In this document: positions 6,725 to 8,443 of the stretch, one piece after another | Position numbering within the stretch: the stretch's first letter is position 1 | How the letters are laid out: the number at the start of each line of letters is the position of its first letter | Origin: Roseiarcus sp963755075 | GTDB taxonomy: Bacteria; Pseudomonadota; Alphaproteobacteria; Rhizobiales; Beijerinckiaceae | Length of the DNA stretch: 8,443 nt | Assembly (NCBI GenBank): GCA_963755075.1 | Contig: CAVWKL010000032.1 | Location: 1-8,443, forward strand | Direction of reading: 5' to 3' | Position numbers and translations under genes: made by a program | Notes under the pieces: model-generated | What the model was told of the DNA's origin: nothing | Databases searched by the model: none | The model's input: only the letters and a program-made list of their open reading frames with translations

Positions 6725-6877
6725 TCATGACGCGATCAGGGTCTCGCCAAACGGCTCGCCGCCGATGCAAGGAAAGAGCCGTGCGCCGATCTTCCCCGGC
6801 ACACGGGCTCCCACGTGAGGCGTTTGGCGGACGATCGGCGACGATGCGCAAGGGAGTGTTCTTGGCGCCGTCACCAT
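6725..6877 (-). CDS. Possible small protein, 50 residues, unknown function
   Basis: An ATG at 6877 with AAGGTG five to eight bases upstream opens a 50-codon frame. It reads MVTAPRTLPCASSPIVR and ends GGEPFGETLIAS. Codon third positions are mostly G or C, as in the neighbouring genes. It fills part of the otherwise empty 332-base gap between the 231-residue gene and the exonuclease, on the same strand. Competing frames exist on both strands in this GC-rich stretch, so it may be chance. If it is false, 6620-6951 contains nothing else I can support. Confidence 0.3.
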   Translation of the reverse strand: MVTAPRTLPCASSPIVRQTPHVGARVPGKIGARLFPCIGGEPFGETLIAS

Positions 6878-6951
6878 CTGCACCTTGGGATCGTCGACAG
6901 ATCGCGCCGCGCCCGCCCGCCGCAACCCCTCGCGAACTCATTGCGCTCCGG

Positions 6952-7647
6952 TCACAGGGCGCTTGCTGCGGACCAGGTTTGCAGCAGTTTCGCCAGCGCT
7001 GAAACAAAGGCGCCGAGTTCTTTGTGCGGTCGGATGAGGTAGAGCTCCTCACACATGGTTATGCGCGGCGCCTTACCGACGAACTTGTATGTGGTGTGAA
7101 ACCAACGCTTCGGATCGTGCCCCACACGTACCATTCTTCGCTGGCCGTCGGGCGAAACTAGGAAGTCTCGTAGCGTTCGCGCGCGCAAGAGAGTGTGGAT
7201 TGCGATGTCAACGGTTTCGACGCTGATTGCGGTCGGAACTCGCAGGGCCAGGTAGCCGTCAATGATGTCAATATTGTCGGGCAGCGTGGCTGGCCGGAGA
7301 CGATCTCGCGCGAGCGGAGACAAAAACCATTCGTCGGCGTTCGGCAGCAATATCCCGCCATCGCTGGGGTCGTTTGGGCGTTTGAATAGCTCTGCATAGC
7401 GGCTTCGCCGCAGGTCAAGAATTCGCTCGCACGGATCGCGACAGGCGGTGACCCCGGCTTTGAAGGCGCTGATCCCCATCGGCTTGCAGAACTCGAAGAT
7501 GTGCGTGGCGCCAGCGAAATAGACCGCGACGAGCCGGGACTTCCCGTCGAGACCTTGCGCCTCCATGGATGGAATTGATTTAAGCGGGAATGGGTCGGCA
7601 AGCCCCGCCAAGGGCGCGGGCAGGCTCGGTAGTGTTCGATTTGGCAT
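6952..7647 (-). CDS. Protein of unknown function, 231 residues, faint GIY-YIG-like N-terminal pattern
   Basis: The ATG at 7647 is chosen because AAAGGA (7662-7657) lies nine bases upstream; in-frame ATGs at 7665 and 7668 lack a site. The proline-rich N-terminus (about 1-30) is followed by LVAVYFAG (about 39-46), FKAGVT (62-67) and RILDLRR (75-81). This order loosely recalls the GIY, YIG and arginine motifs of GIY-YIG/T5orf172 nucleases, but the match is too weak to name a function. The rest is mixed alpha/beta with DEWFLSP, a DIIDGYLALRVP strand region, a Trp-Phe-His segment (KRWFHTTYKFVG) and a hydrophobic C-terminal helix. No signal peptide. It follows the 138-residue gene by 49 bases on the same strand, so the two are probably one operon, with the exonuclease further downstream. 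Confidence 0.83.
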   Translation of the reverse strand: MPNRTLPSLPAPLAGLADPFPLKSIPSMEAQGLDGKSRLVAVYFAGATHIFEFCKPMGISAFKAGVTACRDPCERILDLRRSRYAELFKRPNDPSDGGILLPNADEWFLSPLARDRLRPATLPDNIDIIDGYLALRVPTAISVETVDIAIHTLLRARTLRDFLVSPDGQRRMVRVGHDPKRWFHTTYKFVGKAPRITMCEELYLIRPHKELGAFVSALAKLLQTWSAASAL

Positions 7648-7696
7648 AGAAGGCAGTCCTTTCATCAACGCTGGATCGTCGGTTCTCAGCGATAAT

Positions 7697-8113
7697 TCAG
7701 GCCTCGAGCCAAGCGCTCATCCACGGCGGCACGAACTCCGGCTTCACGGCAAAGATGTCTGCGCGCACGGCGGCCACGACCATCGTCTCGAACGAACCGT
7801 TCGTGGCAACGAGCGGCGCGGGCTTGGTCAACGCGGCGATCTTCATTGTCAGCTCCTGTTCGTCCGTGGCGGGAATCGTGGCGATGACCAGGCGCAGCTC
7901 ATCAATCAAGTAACGAATTCCGACGCGCATCTCATCGTCGATAGTTGGACTCTTGGTCTTCAGATACTGACGCATGAGCAGGAGATCGCAAACGAGGCTG
8001 CCCAGTTCGCGGTTTCGACGCGCCGACCAGCGGTATCGCTCGATGGTTGGGGCATCAAGACGGATGCCAAAGAACGGGTCGTTCCCGTCGCGCAGGTCTG
8101 TGTCGTCGAACAT
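7697..8113 (-). CDS. Protein of unknown function, 138 residues, mostly helical
   Basis: The ATG at 8113 is preceded by AAGGAGA (8124-8118) at good spacing, which decides against the longer frame from 8278. The acidic N-terminus (MFDDTDLRDGNDPFFG) leads into an Arg-rich helix (about 24-36, ERYRWSARRNREL), a leucine-rich helix (LGSLVCDLLLMRQYL), and a second helical pair around DEMRVGIRYLIDELRLVIATIP (in pieces, about 60-80). It closes with PPWMSAWLEA. There is no signal peptide or transmembrane segment. It is the first gene of the minus-strand set and 49 bases from the 231-residue gene, suggesting co-expression. I do not recognise the family. The overlapping 223-codon plus-strand frame lacks a ribosome site and is considered a shadow. 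Confidence 0.82.
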   Translation of the reverse strand: MFDDTDLRDGNDPFFGIRLDAPTIERYRWSARRNRELGSLVCDLLLMRQYLKTKSPTIDDEMRVGIRYLIDELRLVIATIPATDEQELTMKIAALTKPAPLVATNGSFETMVVAAVRADIFAVKPEFVPPWMSAWLEA

Positions 8114-8329
8114 GGTCTCTCCTTCGTAAGGTTGTTTCGCGTGTATCGTTTTGATGGGCCAATCGGGAGTTTGCCCGGCATCGCGGCGTCGGCGCCTGGC
8201 GCGACGTCTGCTTTTGTCGATCGTCTGTTTGTGTGAGGGTCGAAGCGGGACACATGCTTGCTGCGCCAGAGCTCGCACCGAAGAGCTACTTCGCTTCGGC
8301 CGCGTTGCCCGACTTGACCCGTTCCGATC
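8114..8329. other. Upstream region of the minus-strand operon
   Basis: This stretch should hold the promoter of the 138-residue gene. On the minus strand it is relatively AT-rich close to the gene (CATCAAAACGATACACG, about 8155-8139), but I found no -35/-10 pair with good spacing. Together with the edge fragment it makes 330 bases without a confident gene; no terminator or repeat was seen. Confidence 0.3.
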
Positions 8330-8443
8330 CTAAGGATGGGCGGGAATGAGACCTTTCGCCGGCGATCGCCGTAACGCCTCGAGGCTGGGCGAAGTGCCGA
8401 GGCCTAATATGCGCTTGGCGCTTTCTTGGCTCGCGGCCGCCCG
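8330..8443 (-). pseudogene. Possible J-domain-like fragment cut by a stop inside HPD (right edge)
   Basis: The minus strand is open from the window edge to a TAG at 8332-8330, giving 37 residues. It reads SAKRILGLGTSPSLEALRRS and then AKGLIPAHP before the stop. The pattern helix-ILGL-small-xxLExLRRS and the 13-residue spacing from RR to HP are those of a J-domain (DnaJ-like co-chaperone) up to the HPD loop. The codons right after the TAG read D-R-N-G, completing the usual HPDRN. The helix II residues are poor (a proline where Tyr is usual), so the match is suggestive only. It could instead be the intact C-terminus of an unrelated gene lying to the right. Confidence 0.28.

Noticed and set aside
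7565..8236. Plus-strand frame of 223 codons
   Set aside because: It is antisense to the 138- and 231-residue genes, both with good ribosome sites, and shows no motif.
1..8443. CRISPR array, insertion-sequence ends or tRNA genes
   Set aside because: No regularly spaced repeats, transposase motifs or cloverleaf-forming sequence with a TTCGA-type arm were seen on either strand.

Overview
The window is high-GC DNA whose codon use, Shine-Dalgarno sites and protein types suggest an alphaproteobacterium, probably of the Rhizobiales/Methylobacterium/Bradyrhizobium kind. This is inference, since no rRNA or core gene is present to fix the taxon. The gene content (a sacsin-type GHKL ATPase, a small ribbon-helix-helix protein, a very large helicase with a nuclease-like tail, a DnaQ-type exonuclease and several unrecognised small genes) is accessory, as on a plasmid or genomic island. 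No transposase, integrase, tRNA, rRNA or CRISPR array is visible.

Left part (1-4935). A minus-strand gene runs off the left edge (724 to 1) and encodes the N-terminal 241 residues of an HSP90/sacsin-like GHKL ATPase. Just upstream on the same strand is a 67-residue ribbon-helix-helix protein (1008 to 805). Across a 112-base intergenic region that holds a plausible sigma-70-type promoter, the plus strand carries a large SF1B (RecD2-like) helicase locus, 1121-4935. It is broken into two overlapping reading frames, 1121-2767 and 2665-4935. Adding one base near 2652 would restore a single protein of 1271 residues. The N-terminal region has a W-H-D/cysteine signature, the middle has all the helicase motifs, and the C-terminus has a PD-(D/E)XK-like nuclease signature. 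Divergent ATPase plus regulator and helicase-nuclease is the strongest candidate for a functional module here, possibly anti-phage or anti-plasmid defence.

Right part (5118-8113). Four minus-strand genes are read right to left: a 138-residue protein of unknown function (8113-7697), a 231-residue protein of unknown function (7647-6952), a DEDDh 3'-5' exonuclease of 309 residues (6619-5690), and a 73-residue Cys-x2-Cys protein with an acidic C-terminal half (5339-5118). A possible 50-residue ORF lies at 6877-6725. The long gaps between the last genes contain hairpins and protein-like but start-less frames, which look like gene decay. At the right edge a minus-strand frame resembles the first half of a J-domain, interrupted by a stop exactly inside the HPD motif.

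The two halves converge at about 4936-5117. Nothing in the sequence proves that they work together, although both encode DNA-processing enzymes.
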